Source: JAKAVN01 sp963734845 (GTDB lineage: Bacteria; Desulfobacterota; Binatia; Binatales; Binataceae). Taken from it: a stretch of DNA of 64,000 nucleotides. Below the pieces are notes generated by a model. It was not told the origin of the DNA. It saw only the letters and a program-made list of their open reading frames with translations, and did no database searches. Shown piece after piece: positions 31,881-40,907 of this stretch. Numbering within the stretch: the first letter of the stretch is position 1; every line of letters begins with the position of its first letter. The DNA lies in contig CAVTIS010000011.1 of assembly GCA_963734845.1 (NCBI GenBank), positions 186,001 through 250,000 of the forward strand, given 5' to 3'. A program made the translations under genes and the position numbers.

Positions 31881-34331
31881 TCAGTGGCTGAACAGCGAAC
31901 CGAAGAAATTTCCGACCGCGCCTAATACGCCGTTGGTCGCCGGCGTCGATGCGGCTCCAGGAGCCGTCGCGGCGCCCGGTGGCGGCGGCAGCGCGGCGCC
32001 CGAACCGGCGACCAGAGTCGGCGCAGGAGCGAGGCCGCCGTGCAGCGGACAGATCTGCGTCGGCGCGGTGCCGTTGAGAAACGGAACCGTAGCGACGCGC
32101 GGGCATCCGCTGGTCGCGAGGCCGCCGCTTTGCGGATCGATCGTCGCCATCGTAACCCCGTCCGGCACCGCGAATGGCGGCGAGTTGCGCGGCGTGACGT
32201 CGAGCATGAAACTTACCCACGCCGGCAGCGCCGCCGTGGCGCCGGAAGCGCCGAGGCTCTGCGGATGGTCGAATCCCACCCATACGCCGCATACGACGCG
32301 CGGCGTATAACCGATGAAGTACGCGTCATGGTAGTCCTGGGTGGTGCCGGTTTTGCCGGCGGCCGGAAAATCCAGCCCCATCTTCGCCGCGCCCGCGCCG
32401 GTGCCCCATTTGATCACCTGCTCCAGGGCGCCGGTCATCAGGTACGCCACGGGCGGACTCACCAGCTTTAGCTCGTGCGGAGCGTGCTGGTAGATCAGAT
32501 GGTTGTGCGCGTCATACACCGCCTCCAGCGCGTACGGCGGCCGCGATACTCCGGCAGCGGCGAATACCTGGTAGGCGCCGGTCAGCTCTAGCAGCGTGGT
32601 CTCGGCGGCGCCGATCGAAATCGGCAGCACCGCGGGGATTTCCTCGTCGATACCCATCTCGTGCGCCATGGCCACCATCGTCGAAGGGCCGAGCAGGCTG
32701 CCCAGGTAGGCGGTCGGGACGTTAAGCGATTCGGCCAGAGCCTCGACCACAGTCACCGTGCCCTGGTAGGTGCGCTCGTAGTTGACCGGGGTCCATCCGT
32801 TGAACGTCATCGGGCGATCGGGAAGCAGCGAGGCGAGCGTGACCGGCTGCCCGATCGGCGAGCGCGACGGATCGAGCGCGCTCAGGTAGACGATCGGTTT
32901 GAAGGCCGAACCGGGCTGGCGCTCGGCCTGGGTGACGCGGTTGAACTGGCTAATCGAATAGTCGCGCCCACCGACCATTGCGAGAATCGCGCCAGTGCGG
33001 GCGTCGAGCGCGACCATCGATCCCTCGAGCTCTTCGCCATGCGCACCCTTGCGCAGACGCGGATGCTGCTTCTCCAGCCGCCTGAGATTCGAATCCACGC
33101 TCTCGACCGCCGCCTGCTCCATCTCGGGATCAAGGGTCGTGTAGACCTTGAGCCCGGCCAGATTGCCGTTGAAACCGGGAATCCGCTCGACCTCGGCGAT
33201 CACGTAGTCGTTGAAATAGGGCGCGCGGCGCAGGCCCGGCAGCTTGGCGATTTCGATCGGCGCGGCGGCGGCCTCGGCGTACTGGGCCGCGTCGATCACG
33301 CCGTCGCGGCGCATCGCGGCGAGCACGATATCGCGGCGCGCGCGGCAGGCCTCGGGATGGCGGCGCGGATCGTACAGCGTCGGCGCCTGAATCATCCCGA
33401 TAAGCGTCGCGGCCTGGGCCGGCGTGACCTCATGCAGGTCCTTGTTGAAGAAGTAACGCGCCGCCAGCGGCATCCCGGTGATCGGAGTGCCGTCGTACGC
33501 GCCCATCGGGACGTCGTTGATATAGCGCTCGAGGATCTGGTTCTTGCTGAGCCGTATCTCGATCACCAGCGCGACCGCCAACTCGCGTATCTTGCGCAGG
33601 AACGTGCGCTCGTGGCGGTCGATAAAGGTGCGCGCGAGTTGCTGGGTCAGGGTGCTCGCGCCCTGGCCCAGACGATGCGAGCGCAGGTCGGCGATTGCCG
33701 CCTCGATCATCCGTATCGGGTCGAAGCCCGGATGATAGTAGAAATAGCGATCCTCGGTCGCGAGCAGGCCGCGCACCAGGTAAGGCGGAATATCGCTCAG
33801 CTGACTTTCGACCCGCTCGGGCGGTGCTCCGGGCAGCAGACGGCCGATGACCTCGGGCTCGATCATGGCCGCGGGCAGCGCCGTCCCGAAAGAGTCGGCC
33901 ACGCCCTCGACCCTGGTACCGGCGAGCGTCAGATGAACCAGCGCGGCCGGGCGCTCGCGTATCCCTTCGTGAAAGCCGCGCAGGAAGATCGTCACGCGGC
34001 CCGGCATCAGCGAGTATTCGCCGGGATGGACCGGGTCGGTCACGCGGGTGTAGCTGAGGCGTTCGATTCGTTCGAGTAAGTGGAGCTGCGCGAGGTCATC
34101 GCCACGCTCGATCTTGAGCGGCGCGGAATAAACGGCCGAGGTGAGCGCGGCTTCGCGCTGTTCGATCAGCGCCGAGACCTCGCCATAAAGTTGCGCCAGG
34201 TAAAAGCCGCAACCGAAGAGGAACAAAAGGAGGACGCCCGCCGCCGCGCGTCGCGGGCCGAGCCGCTTGAGTGTGCGGCGCAGCCGTCCAGCCGCCGCCG
34301 ATCCCCTACCCCGCCTGCCTGCGCTAGCCAT
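31881..34331 (-). CDS. mrcB: Bifunctional penicillin-binding protein, PBP1b-like
   Basis: 816 residues. An N-terminal basic cytoplasmic tail and membrane helix (29-48), then a UB2H-like domain (about 66-150), a GT51 glycosyltransferase (catalytic Glu193 in ATEDRYFYYHPGFD, GQGASTLTQQLAR 222-234), and a transpeptidase domain with Ser475-x-x-Lys478 in PGSAFKP, Ser-Leu-Asn (535-537) and Lys-Thr-Gly (660-662). It polymerises and cross-links peptidoglycan. A Pro/Ala-rich tail follows from about 770. Met at 34331 is chosen; 45 more codons upstream contain a 21-bp repeat and look non-coding. Confidence 0.9.
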   Translation of the reverse strand: MASAGRRGRGSAAAGRLRRTLKRLGPRRAAAGVLLLFLFGCGFYLAQLYGEVSALIEQREAALTSAVYSAPLKIERGDDLAQLHLLERIERLSYTRVTDPVHPGEYSLMPGRVTIFLRGFHEGIRERPAALVHLTLAGTRVEGVADSFGTALPAAMIEPEVIGRLLPGAPPERVESQLSDIPPYLVRGLLATEDRYFYYHPGFDPIRMIEAAIADLRSHRLGQGASTLTQQLARTFIDRHERTFLRKIRELAVALVIEIRLSKNQILERYINDVPMGAYDGTPITGMPLAARYFFNKDLHEVTPAQAATLIGMIQAPTLYDPRRHPEACRARRDIVLAAMRRDGVIDAAQYAEAAAAPIEIAKLPGLRRAPYFNDYVIAEVERIPGFNGNLAGLKVYTTLDPEMEQAAVESVDSNLRRLEKQHPRLRKGAHGEELEGSMVALDARTGAILAMVGGRDYSISQFNRVTQAERQPGSAFKPIVYLSALDPSRSPIGQPVTLASLLPDRPMTFNGWTPVNYERTYQGTVTVVEALAESLNVPTAYLGSLLGPSTMVAMAHEMGIDEEIPAVLPISIGAAETTLLELTGAYQVFAAAGVSRPPYALEAVYDAHNHLIYQHAPHELKLVSPPVAYLMTGALEQVIKWGTGAGAAKMGLDFPAAGKTGTTQDYHDAYFIGYTPRVVCGVWVGFDHPQSLGASGATAALPAWVSFMLDVTPRNSPPFAVPDGVTMATIDPQSGGLATSGCPRVATVPFLNGTAPTQICPLHGGLAPAPTLVAGSGAALPPPPGAATAPGAASTPATNGVLGAVGNFFGSLFSH

Positions 34332-34502
34332 CGCGCGTAATTTTTCTCCGCTGTGCGCCGAGTCCCGGCCCGGACGCTGCGCACGTTGGACATAGTATAT
34401 CCCGCGCGGCGGCACGGACGCGATCATCCTCAATACGGAGGCGATCATCCTCAAGATCACCCTCAAAAAGACACGACACGGCTGATGCAGCGGGCGGTTC
34501 GT

Positions 34503-35456
34503 TCAGGCGGATGGCGCGTGCGCGCGGGCTTCGCCCGCGCGTTGATGCGCGAGCTGGCGTGCCAGCTCGCGCATCAGCGCGAGCCCGCCTACGCCGCGGC
34601 ACTCGGCGAGCTCGATTATCGGCGCACCTATGCGCCGGCGCACGAGCTCAAGCGCGCGGCGCTCGCCGGCCGCGCGCTTGAGCTCGGCGTGGGCGAGCGC
34701 GGCGAGGCCGTCGAGATGAGGCGCGGCCGCGCGCAGCGCCGGACGACGAGCGAGGCGCGCAACGGCGTTCGCGTCAAAGCGCGGCCGGCGCGTGCGGTTG
34801 AAAATCACCGCCGCAACATCGAGCCCCAGGCTGCGGAGCGCCGTGTGAGTCTCCAGCGTCTCACTCACCGCGAACGGCTCGGCCGAGGTCACGAGCACGA
34901 CGCCGCATCGCGCAGGATCGCGGAGCAATTCCGACAGGCGCGCGGCCGTGCCGCCGACTATTCCCGCGCCGAAAGTCTCGCGCGCCACCAGCGGCATCCG
35001 CAGCACGCTCAGCGCCTGGCCCGAGGCGGGCGCGTCAAGCACGACCATGTCCCACGGCGGCGAGGGCGGCCTGTACTCCAGCTCGTGATAGATTTTCCCG
35101 ACCATGATCAGCTCGCGCAGTCCCGGCGCCGCCTCGACGAAGTAGCGGTAGGCGCCGCTGTTGACGACCGCCTTGAGCATCGCGCGGCCCGGCACCACGG
35201 TGGCAAGATATTCCTCGAGCTGATGCGCGCCGTCGAGCACTACCGTCCACAGGCCCGGGGCAACTTCGGCCGGGTCGAGAGCCGGCTTGCGCCCCATCGC
35301 GGTGCTGAGCGCGCCGAGCCGATCGTATTCCATGGCCAGCACGCGGGCCGGAGCGGCCGCGCGCAGCATCGCGAGTGCGCCGCTCACGCTGGTGCGCCCG
35401 ACGCCGCCCTTGCCGACGACGATAAGCGCTCGGCGGCGCAGCAGCTCATCAATCAT
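34503..35456 (-). CDS. ArsA-like P-loop ATPase with Arg in the Walker A
   Basis: 317 residues of the SIMIBI class (ArsA/Get3/MinD-like). Deviant Walker A at 15-22 reads GKGGVGRT: the signature Lys16 is kept but the second Lys, which contacts phosphate in almost all relatives, is Arg21. The A-loop region DMVVLDAPASGQALSVLRMP and a long central stretch resemble ArsA-type ATPases. It is not next to arsenic genes: neighbours are a di-iron oxygenase and PBP. It may act in assembly, delivery or sorting rather than arsenite export. The 3' coding end runs through two perfect inverted repeats. Confidence 0.75.
   Translation of the reverse strand: MIDELLRRRALIVVGKGGVGRTSVSGALAMLRAAAPARVLAMEYDRLGALSTAMGRKPALDPAEVAPGLWTVVLDGAHQLEEYLATVVPGRAMLKAVVNSGAYRYFVEAAPGLRELIMVGKIYHELEYRPPSPPWDMVVLDAPASGQALSVLRMPLVARETFGAGIVGGTAARLSELLRDPARCGVVLVTSAEPFAVSETLETHTALRSLGLDVAAVIFNRTRRPRFDANAVARLARRPALRAAAPHLDGLAALAHAELKRAAGERRALELVRRRIGAPIIELAECRGVGGLALMRELARQLAHQRAGEARAHAPSA
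34521..34576. repeat. Two adjacent perfect inverted repeats at the 3' end of the ATPase gene
   Basis: First: nine-base arms with loop TTC (34521-34529/34533-34541). Second: sixteen-base arms with a two-base centre (34543-34558/34561-34576). Both lie within the last 25 codons. Possible REP-type element or terminator recruited into the coding end. Confidence 0.75.
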
Positions 35457-35558
35457 TTAGGAATTTCGCATTTACGAATTTCGCATTTACGGGTTCGCAT
35501 TTATGAGCCCGCCGACGCGATCTTACCCGCGTATCTGCCCGCGCATCTGCCCGCGCAT

Positions 35559-36428
35559 CTAAAGGAAGCGGCGGCCCTGGCGCTCGTCGGGCAGGTCGAG
35601 CCCCAGCGCAAGGAGCTTGCGATCGACGTATTCCTTGTAGGCCGCGCGAATCTCGGAGTTGCCGACACCCTTGAGGCCCCATTGAATGAAGCGTGGCGTG
35701 TTGGGCGAATCGGAGCGGCCGAACATGTCGAGCGCCGCCGAGTACCACTTCGGCAGCAGCGCCTGGGCAAGCGCCCGGCCGCGGCGCTCCTCACAAAGCG
35801 CGCTTAGAAAATGATAGCCCATTTCGGAATGGCCGAACTCATCGCGCTCGACCGTGCGCGAAATCTTGCGCAGCGGGGCATAGCTCGATTCGCGCCAGTC
35901 GCGCGCATGAAACGCGCCGTTTAGATCGATCAGGAAATGAAAGAACGCGTCGTCGGCCCACGTGTCCTTGGGCAGATGAAACGCGTAATGCGCATACGGC
36001 ACGTCGCGCAGCGCGAAGTCGGGGTCCAGGCCGACCGCGATCCGATGGAACATGATCGCATGCTTGAGTTCTTCGGCCAGGTACTCCGACTTGATAAGCC
36101 GGGCCGCCGGATCGGGCGCCAGGGTCTCGGCCACCTCGATACAGGTCCCCATCAATCCGAGAAAGCTCTTGTTGCCGGCGCGCTCGCCTTCGTGGCGCAG
36201 CATCTTCATCAGGAGGTTGCGATAGTCCTCGGGCAACTCGTCGCCTTCGTCGAAATTATGCTCGGGGCGATCTATTTTGCAGGAGAGGTCAGGCAGCGGA
36301 TCGCCTTGGGCATAAATGCGCGTCCAGAACGGCCACAGTCCTCCGCCGCGGATGCGTTCGCCGCGCTCGGCGTCGTCACCAATTTCGCCCTGCGTAATAT
36401 CGTCCGCGGTCAAATCGTTGAGCGCCAT
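35559..36428 (-). CDS. Ferritin-like di-iron oxygenase, PaaA/PaaC-like
   Basis: 289 residues from the Met at 36428, which has AGAGGA nine bases upstream; a Met three codons earlier touches that site. The ferritin-like four-helix bundle has Glu ligands in RHEGERAGNKSF (80-82) and the ExxH pairs EELKHAIMFHRI (Glu120, His123) and ERDEFGHSEMGYH (Glu197, His200). This fits the phenylacetyl-CoA/benzoyl-CoA epoxidase group of di-iron oxygenases. Unlike the catalytic box or paa clusters, no reductase subunit is near. Its partners here are an EntE-like ligase and a small Cys-rich protein, so an aryl-CoA or aryl-carrier oxidation is conceivable. Confidence 0.72.
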   Translation of the reverse strand: MALNDLTADDITQGEIGDDAERGERIRGGGLWPFWTRIYAQGDPLPDLSCKIDRPEHNFDEGDELPEDYRNLLMKMLRHEGERAGNKSFLGLMGTCIEVAETLAPDPAARLIKSEYLAEELKHAIMFHRIAVGLDPDFALRDVPYAHYAFHLPKDTWADDAFFHFLIDLNGAFHARDWRESSYAPLRKISRTVERDEFGHSEMGYHFLSALCEERRGRALAQALLPKWYSAALDMFGRSDSPNTPRFIQWGLKGVGNSEIRAAYKEYVDRKLLALGLDLPDERQGRRFL

Positions 36429-36483
36429 ATCGGTCATTCCTCTTTCGGAATCACTCGTTAGAATCTAGCGCGCCGCACCGCGC

Positions 36484-36771
36484 TCACGCAAAACGGGCTT
36501 TGGCGGACGCCGCGCGCGCCGGATCGATCGCGCCGGCGCGCTCGGCCTGGAATCCGCAGGCGCATCCGGCGAGGCCCGCTGCATAAAGATCCATCTCGGC
36601 GTCCACCAGTTCCCGCGCCATCCCCGGCAGCAACTTATCGCCGACGCATCCCAGTGCCGCGCCGCAGCGCGCGCATCGCAGCCGATAATACGTGCCATAG
36701 GTGGCGACGCCTTCGACCGTCACGCCGAGCGGATCGTAAGCGGCGCGGATTTCATCCAGGATTGCGCTCAT
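36484..36771 (-). CDS. Small cysteine-containing protein in the ligase-oxygenase cassette
   Basis: 95 residues with five cysteines: CARC (33-36), Cys42, and CAC near residues 70-72. The text YRLRCARCGAALGCVGDKLL suggests a zinc-ribbon or metal-binding knuckle. It starts seven bases after the ligase stop and ends 55 bases before the oxygenase, so it is very likely in the same transcript. No family recognised; a small accessory or electron-transfer role is a guess. Confidence 0.6.
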   Translation of the reverse strand: MSAILDEIRAAYDPLGVTVEGVATYGTYYRLRCARCGAALGCVGDKLLPGMARELVDAEMDLYAAGLAGCACGFQAERAGAIDPARAASAKARFA

Positions 36772-36777
36772 TGAAGT

Positions 36778-38454
36778 TTACGGCTTGGCGCCGCCTCCGG
36801 TTTTCGCGCCGGCCTCGCGCGCCAGCCTGGCCACGATGTCCGCGCGCAAATCCTTCTTCGATATCTTACCCACGGCGGTCATCGGAAAGCGCTCGACAAT
36901 TTCCAGGCGCTCGGGAATCTTGAAACGCGCGATACGGCGCTCCTCCAGATGGCGCGTCAGTGCGGCGAAGGTCAAGCTCTGCCCCGCGCGCAGCACCACG
37001 TAGGCGCACGCGCGCTCGCCGAGTACCTCGTCGGGCATCGCCACGATGGCCGCGTTGAGCACCGCCGGATGCGACAGCACCAGGTCTTCCATTTCCTCGG
37101 CACTGATCTTCTCGCCGCCGCGATTGATCACATCTTTGCGCCGGCCTTCGACGACCAGGTTGCCGCTCGGATGCATCATCACGAGGTCGCCGGTGCGATA
37201 GAAGCCGTCCGGCGTGAACGCGCCGCGATTGTGCTCTTCTGCGCGGTAGTAGCCGCGCGGCGTGTAGGGTCCACGGCACAGCAGTTCACCGACTTCGCCG
37301 GGCGCGACCTCGCGGCCGTCGTCCCCGACCACGCGCAACTCGTCGTGGTCGCAAATCGGCCTGCCTTGGGTGTTGACGAGAACTTCTTCAGGATCGCCCT
37401 GCCGGGTCGAGCAGCAGAGGCCCTCGGCCATCCCATAGACTTGCGTCACGACCGGGCCGATTTCGCGCAGGATGCGGCGCGCGGGTTCCGGGTTGAGCCG
37501 CTGGCCGCCCACCGCGAGCGATCGGAGCGAAGAAAAATCCGTCTGCTTGAAACGCGAATCGTTGAGCCAGCTCACCGCCATCGCGGGCACCGCGCAGATC
37601 CAGGTCACGCGCTCGCGCTCGATCAGCGGGAAAACGGTCTCGGCCTCCGGCGACGGCGCGAGCACGATTCGCGCGCCGAGCAAAATCCCCGATTGCACCG
37701 CGGCCAGCAGCGAAAAGTTGTGCATCATCGGGATCGCGACCAGCGCGACGCCGTCGCGATCGAAGCCCGAGCATTCGGCCAGCCGCAATGAATTGTAGAG
37801 ATAGTCGTCGTGCGTGCGCGGGATCACTTTCGGCAGCCCCGTACTGCCGCCCGAGAGCTGAAACACCGCGAGGTCTTCGGCGCGCGGACGAATCTGCGCC
37901 AGCGTAGACGGCGCGATCCGCTGCTCAATCGGATCGTCGAACAGCTCAGAGAGCGGCGTCATCCCGGCGCCCGCGCGCCCGCCCATCACGAACACCTCCC
38001 GCATCGCCGGCAGCGCCTCGCGCAACTCGGCCGCCATCGCGACGTAATCGAAGCGCCGATACACGGCCGGGATGAGCCAGGCATAAGCGTCGGTGAAGCG
38101 CGCGAGATGGCCGATCTCGGTATGGCGATGCGCCGGCAGTGTCGCTACGGGAATCGCGCCGGTCTTGAGGCAGGCGAAGTAGGCGGCCACACATTCAAGG
38201 CCGTTGGGCAACTGAAAGATGACGCGCCTGCCCGAGACGACGCCGCGAGCGGCAAAATGGAGCGCGAGCCGCTCGACCATCGCGCCCAGTTGGCTATAAG
38301 TGATGCGGCGTTCGCCGTCGACGATGGCCAGGCGCGCGGCATTCTCCGCAATCGAGCGGTCGAAGCGGTCGCCAATCGGCTCGCCGCGCCAGTAACCGAG
38401 TTTTCTATAAAGCTCCGCAGCCGGCTCCGGCCACGGCACCACACCCTCGAGCAT
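36778..38454 (-). CDS. EntE/DhbE-like aryl-acid AMP ligase
   Basis: 558 residues, full length for the ANL adenylate-forming family. N-terminal LEGVVPWPEPAAELYRKLGY resembles 2,3-dihydroxybenzoate-AMP ligases. ATP-binding motif FQLSGGSTGLPKVIPRTHDD near 200; YGMAEGLCCSTRQGD; FYRTGDLVM and VEGRRKDVINRGGEKISAEE, and C-terminal PMTAVGKISKKDLRA with the catalytic Lys. No siderophore assembly genes are present, so it more likely feeds aromatic-acid CoA or AMP esters to the neighbouring oxygenase. The ATG at 38454 follows a TTG one codon earlier. Confidence 0.82.
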   Translation of the reverse strand: MLEGVVPWPEPAAELYRKLGYWRGEPIGDRFDRSIAENAARLAIVDGERRITYSQLGAMVERLALHFAARGVVSGRRVIFQLPNGLECVAAYFACLKTGAIPVATLPAHRHTEIGHLARFTDAYAWLIPAVYRRFDYVAMAAELREALPAMREVFVMGGRAGAGMTPLSELFDDPIEQRIAPSTLAQIRPRAEDLAVFQLSGGSTGLPKVIPRTHDDYLYNSLRLAECSGFDRDGVALVAIPMMHNFSLLAAVQSGILLGARIVLAPSPEAETVFPLIERERVTWICAVPAMAVSWLNDSRFKQTDFSSLRSLAVGGQRLNPEPARRILREIGPVVTQVYGMAEGLCCSTRQGDPEEVLVNTQGRPICDHDELRVVGDDGREVAPGEVGELLCRGPYTPRGYYRAEEHNRGAFTPDGFYRTGDLVMMHPSGNLVVEGRRKDVINRGGEKISAEEMEDLVLSHPAVLNAAIVAMPDEVLGERACAYVVLRAGQSLTFAALTRHLEERRIARFKIPERLEIVERFPMTAVGKISKKDLRADIVARLAREAGAKTGGGAKP

Positions 38455-38680
38455 CAAGAGCTTCGCCGCCTTTGGTGACGATCTGTTATTCGCGCGTTTT
38501 CCTGCGAGTCGTCAACTTAAAGTGACACTTTCAGGAGAGCTTCCGCGTAAGGCCGCCGCGATCGTCCCCGCAGACTTCTAGCGCACCGCCGCGTCCACGC
38601 GAAAGCGCGGCGTATGCGCGCGATTGAACGCGCGGCCGGTTGCACTGATAATCGCCGGGGCAACAAGGAGCCTGATCCGC

Positions 38681-39892
38681 ATGAGACGAGCGACATTTGC
38701 GATTGTTGGAATTTTTCTCGCCGCGATTATATGCGGCGGTGGTCCGGCGGCCGCGCACGCCGAAGACGTGCCGCTGGCCAGTTCGCTGCAGTTGGAGAGC
38801 GTGATGCTGGTCGGCGGATGGGCGTCGGCCGGGCCATTCATCCCGGTGATCGGCGATGCCACCGCGCATCTCGCCTACGAGTTCTACCTGACCAACTTTG
38901 GAAAAAAGGCGGTACGCCTGGTGGCGCTTCGAGTTCGCGGAATCGGCGGCGCGGCGTTCGCGGTCGCAATCGAGGACGATGCGCTGAAGTCCTCGTTCAC
39001 GCCGGCGGCGCCGCAAAACCGGATTAAAGCATACGATCCGGTCCTGGCGCCGGGCGCCAGCGGAGTCCTTTACGTTTTCCTGAATTTTTCCGGCCGCGAA
39101 ACACCCCAGCGGCTCGAGAATACGCTGGTGGTCGAGGCTGACGGCGACCCGAAAAACGCACAGCGGATTCCGATCGGCGAACTTGCGATCAGAAAGACCG
39201 GCGCCGCGTTGATCGACGAACCGTTCACGGGCGATCGATGGTTCGCCGCGAACGGGCCCTCGAACACCTCACTCCATCGACGCGCGATCATCGTGCTCGA
39301 CGGCAAGCCGCGCGTGCCGGAGCGCTACGCGATCGATTGGATAAAGCTCGGCGACGACGGCAACAGCTATTCCGGCGACCAGTACAAAAATTCCAGCTAC
39401 CACGCCTACAACGTTCCAATACTGGCCGTTGCTGGCGGAAAAATCGTAAGCCTCAAGGACGGGCTTCCCGAAAACGTCCCGCACACCGACAAAATTGCGG
39501 TGGAGATGAATCTCGCCAACATAGCGGGCAATCACATCGTCGAGGACATCGGCGGCGGACTATACGTCGGCTACGCGCATATGATTCCCGGCAGCATTAC
39601 GGTGAAAGCCGGCCAGCAGGTTCATCGCGGACAGGTCCTCGGACGTCTCGGCAATTCCGGCAATTCTTCCGAGCCGCATCTGCATCTGCAGGTCTGCAAC
39701 GCCCCCTCGTTTCTGATCTGCGAGGGCGTCCCGATGGAGTTCAAACGGATCGGCCTCACCAAGTATCGCATCGAGAAGCACGGCGAGACCCCGGTGAAGC
39801 TTACTGTCGAGGGCACCCACGAAGTGTCGAACGAAGAACCGATGGAAGACGAACTCGCGAACTTTCCGGCGGCCGGCTCGCCCGCGAAATAG
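38681..39892 (+). CDS. Exported M23-type metallopeptidase-like protein
   Basis: 403 residues; AAGGAG ten bases before the ATG at 38681 selects this start over one 19 codons earlier. Signal peptide 1-27 (ATFAIVGIFLAAIICGGGPA). Residues about 30-180 are a beta-rich domain of unknown type. The C-terminal part is LytM-like: YAHMIPGSITVKAGQQV, GRLGNSGNSSEPHLHLQV supply the downstream His residues, but the usual first HxxxD site reads RYAID, lacking the His. It may bind peptidoglycan or be a non-canonical peptidase. Confidence 0.72.
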   Translation: MRRATFAIVGIFLAAIICGGGPAAAHAEDVPLASSLQLESVMLVGGWASAGPFIPVIGDATAHLAYEFYLTNFGKKAVRLVALRVRGIGGAAFAVAIEDDALKSSFTPAAPQNRIKAYDPVLAPGASGVLYVFLNFSGRETPQRLENTLVVEADGDPKNAQRIPIGELAIRKTGAALIDEPFTGDRWFAANGPSNTSLHRRAIIVLDGKPRVPERYAIDWIKLGDDGNSYSGDQYKNSSYHAYNVPILAVAGGKIVSLKDGLPENVPHTDKIAVEMNLANIAGNHIVEDIGGGLYVGYAHMIPGSITVKAGQQVHRGQVLGRLGNSGNSSEPHLHLQVCNAPSFLICEGVPMEFKRIGLTKYRIEKHGETPVKLTVEGTHEVSNEEPMEDELANFPAAGSPAK

Positions 39893-39925
39893 CCGCAGGA
39901 GCGCTCGCCTCGCGAGCCGCGCGGC

Positions 39926-40903
39926 CTACCAGCGCAGCAGGTTGGCGCCCCAGGTCAGGCCGCCGCCGCATGCGTTGAGCATCACCAGGTCGTTGTCGTG
40001 GATGCGGCTGGCTTCGAGCGCCTCGTCCAGCGCGATTGGCACCGAGGCTGCCGAGGTGTTGCCGTAGCGGTCGATATTAGTGAAGACCTTGTCATGCGAG
40101 ACGCCCAGGCGATCGGCGACCGCGTTGAGGATGCGGATGTTGGCTTGATGCGGCACGATTAGCGAGACCTCATCGAGGCTCACGCCGGCGCGCTCGGCCA
40201 CCTTGAGCGTCACGTCGGCCATCGAGCGCACCGCGAGCTTGAACAGTTCCGGCCCTTTCATCTTGATCGCGTCGTCGGGCGAGCGCCGGACCTCGGAGTC
40301 GAGCGTCGCGCGCACTCCGGTCGCACGCACCGAGAGCAGATGCCAGTACTCGCCCGAAGCGCGCAGCAGGCTCGCGAGCACGCCGCGCGGCCCCGGCTCG
40401 GAAACCATCACGGCCGCCCCGGCGCCATCGCCGAACAGCACGGAGACCGCGCGATCGTTCCAGTCCACCATGGTCGAGAGCGCGTCGGTGCCGACCAGCA
40501 GCACGCGCGAGTAATCGCCCGCGCGCATCGCGTTGTCGGCCACGTTAAGCGCGTAGACGAAGCCGGAGCAGGCGGCGGCGACGTCGTAGGCCGGAATCGA
40601 ATCGAGGCCGAGGCGATGCTGGAGCTGGCAGGCGAACGATGGAAAGCCGAACTCGGAGGAGACGGTGCCGACGATTATCGCTTCGAGATCGGCGGGCCGA
40701 ATGCCGGCGCGATCGAGCGCGGTGGTGCTGGCGGCAGCGGCGATATCGACCAGCGACTCGCCGCTGGACATCACGTAGCGCTGCGCGATTCCGGTGCGCG
40801 TGCGCACCCATTCGTCGGAGGTATCGACGATCCGCGCCAATTCATGATTGGTAACCGCGGTGCGCGGCAGCGCGCGCCCGGTCGCGACGATTCGCGATCC
40901 CAT
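39926..40903 (-). CDS. fabH: Beta-ketoacyl-ACP synthase III
   Basis: 325 residues. Catalytic triad: Cys in AAACSGFVYAL (about 112-122), His in VPHQANIRI, Asn in YGNTSAASVPIALDEA. It condenses an acyl-CoA with malonyl-ACP to start fatty acid synthesis. Met at 40903 fits the family. Starts four bases after the fabF stop. Confidence 0.93.
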   Translation of the reverse strand: MGSRIVATGRALPRTAVTNHELARIVDTSDEWVRTRTGIAQRYVMSSGESLVDIAAAASTTALDRAGIRPADLEAIIVGTVSSEFGFPSFACQLQHRLGLDSIPAYDVAAACSGFVYALNVADNAMRAGDYSRVLLVGTDALSTMVDWNDRAVSVLFGDGAGAAVMVSEPGPRGVLASLLRASGEYWHLLSVRATGVRATLDSEVRRSPDDAIKMKGPELFKLAVRSMADVTLKVAERAGVSLDEVSLIVPHQANIRILNAVADRLGVSHDKVFTNIDRYGNTSAASVPIALDEALEASRIHDNDLVMLNACGGGLTWGANLLRW

Positions 40904-40907
40904 CTTG

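Noticed and set aside
32661..34079. A 472-codon plus-strand frame opposite the penicillin-binding protein
   Set aside because: Arg/His-rich translation with no family features; a shadow of the minus-strand gene.
34421..34454. Short 21-bp direct repeat upstream of the penicillin-binding protein
   Set aside because: Only two copies of about 13 identical bases; too short to interpret.
34353..35807. A 484-codon plus-strand frame over the ATPase gene
   Set aside because: Translation is Arg/Ala/Glu-rich and matches no protein fold; antisense to ArsA-like and oxygenase genes.
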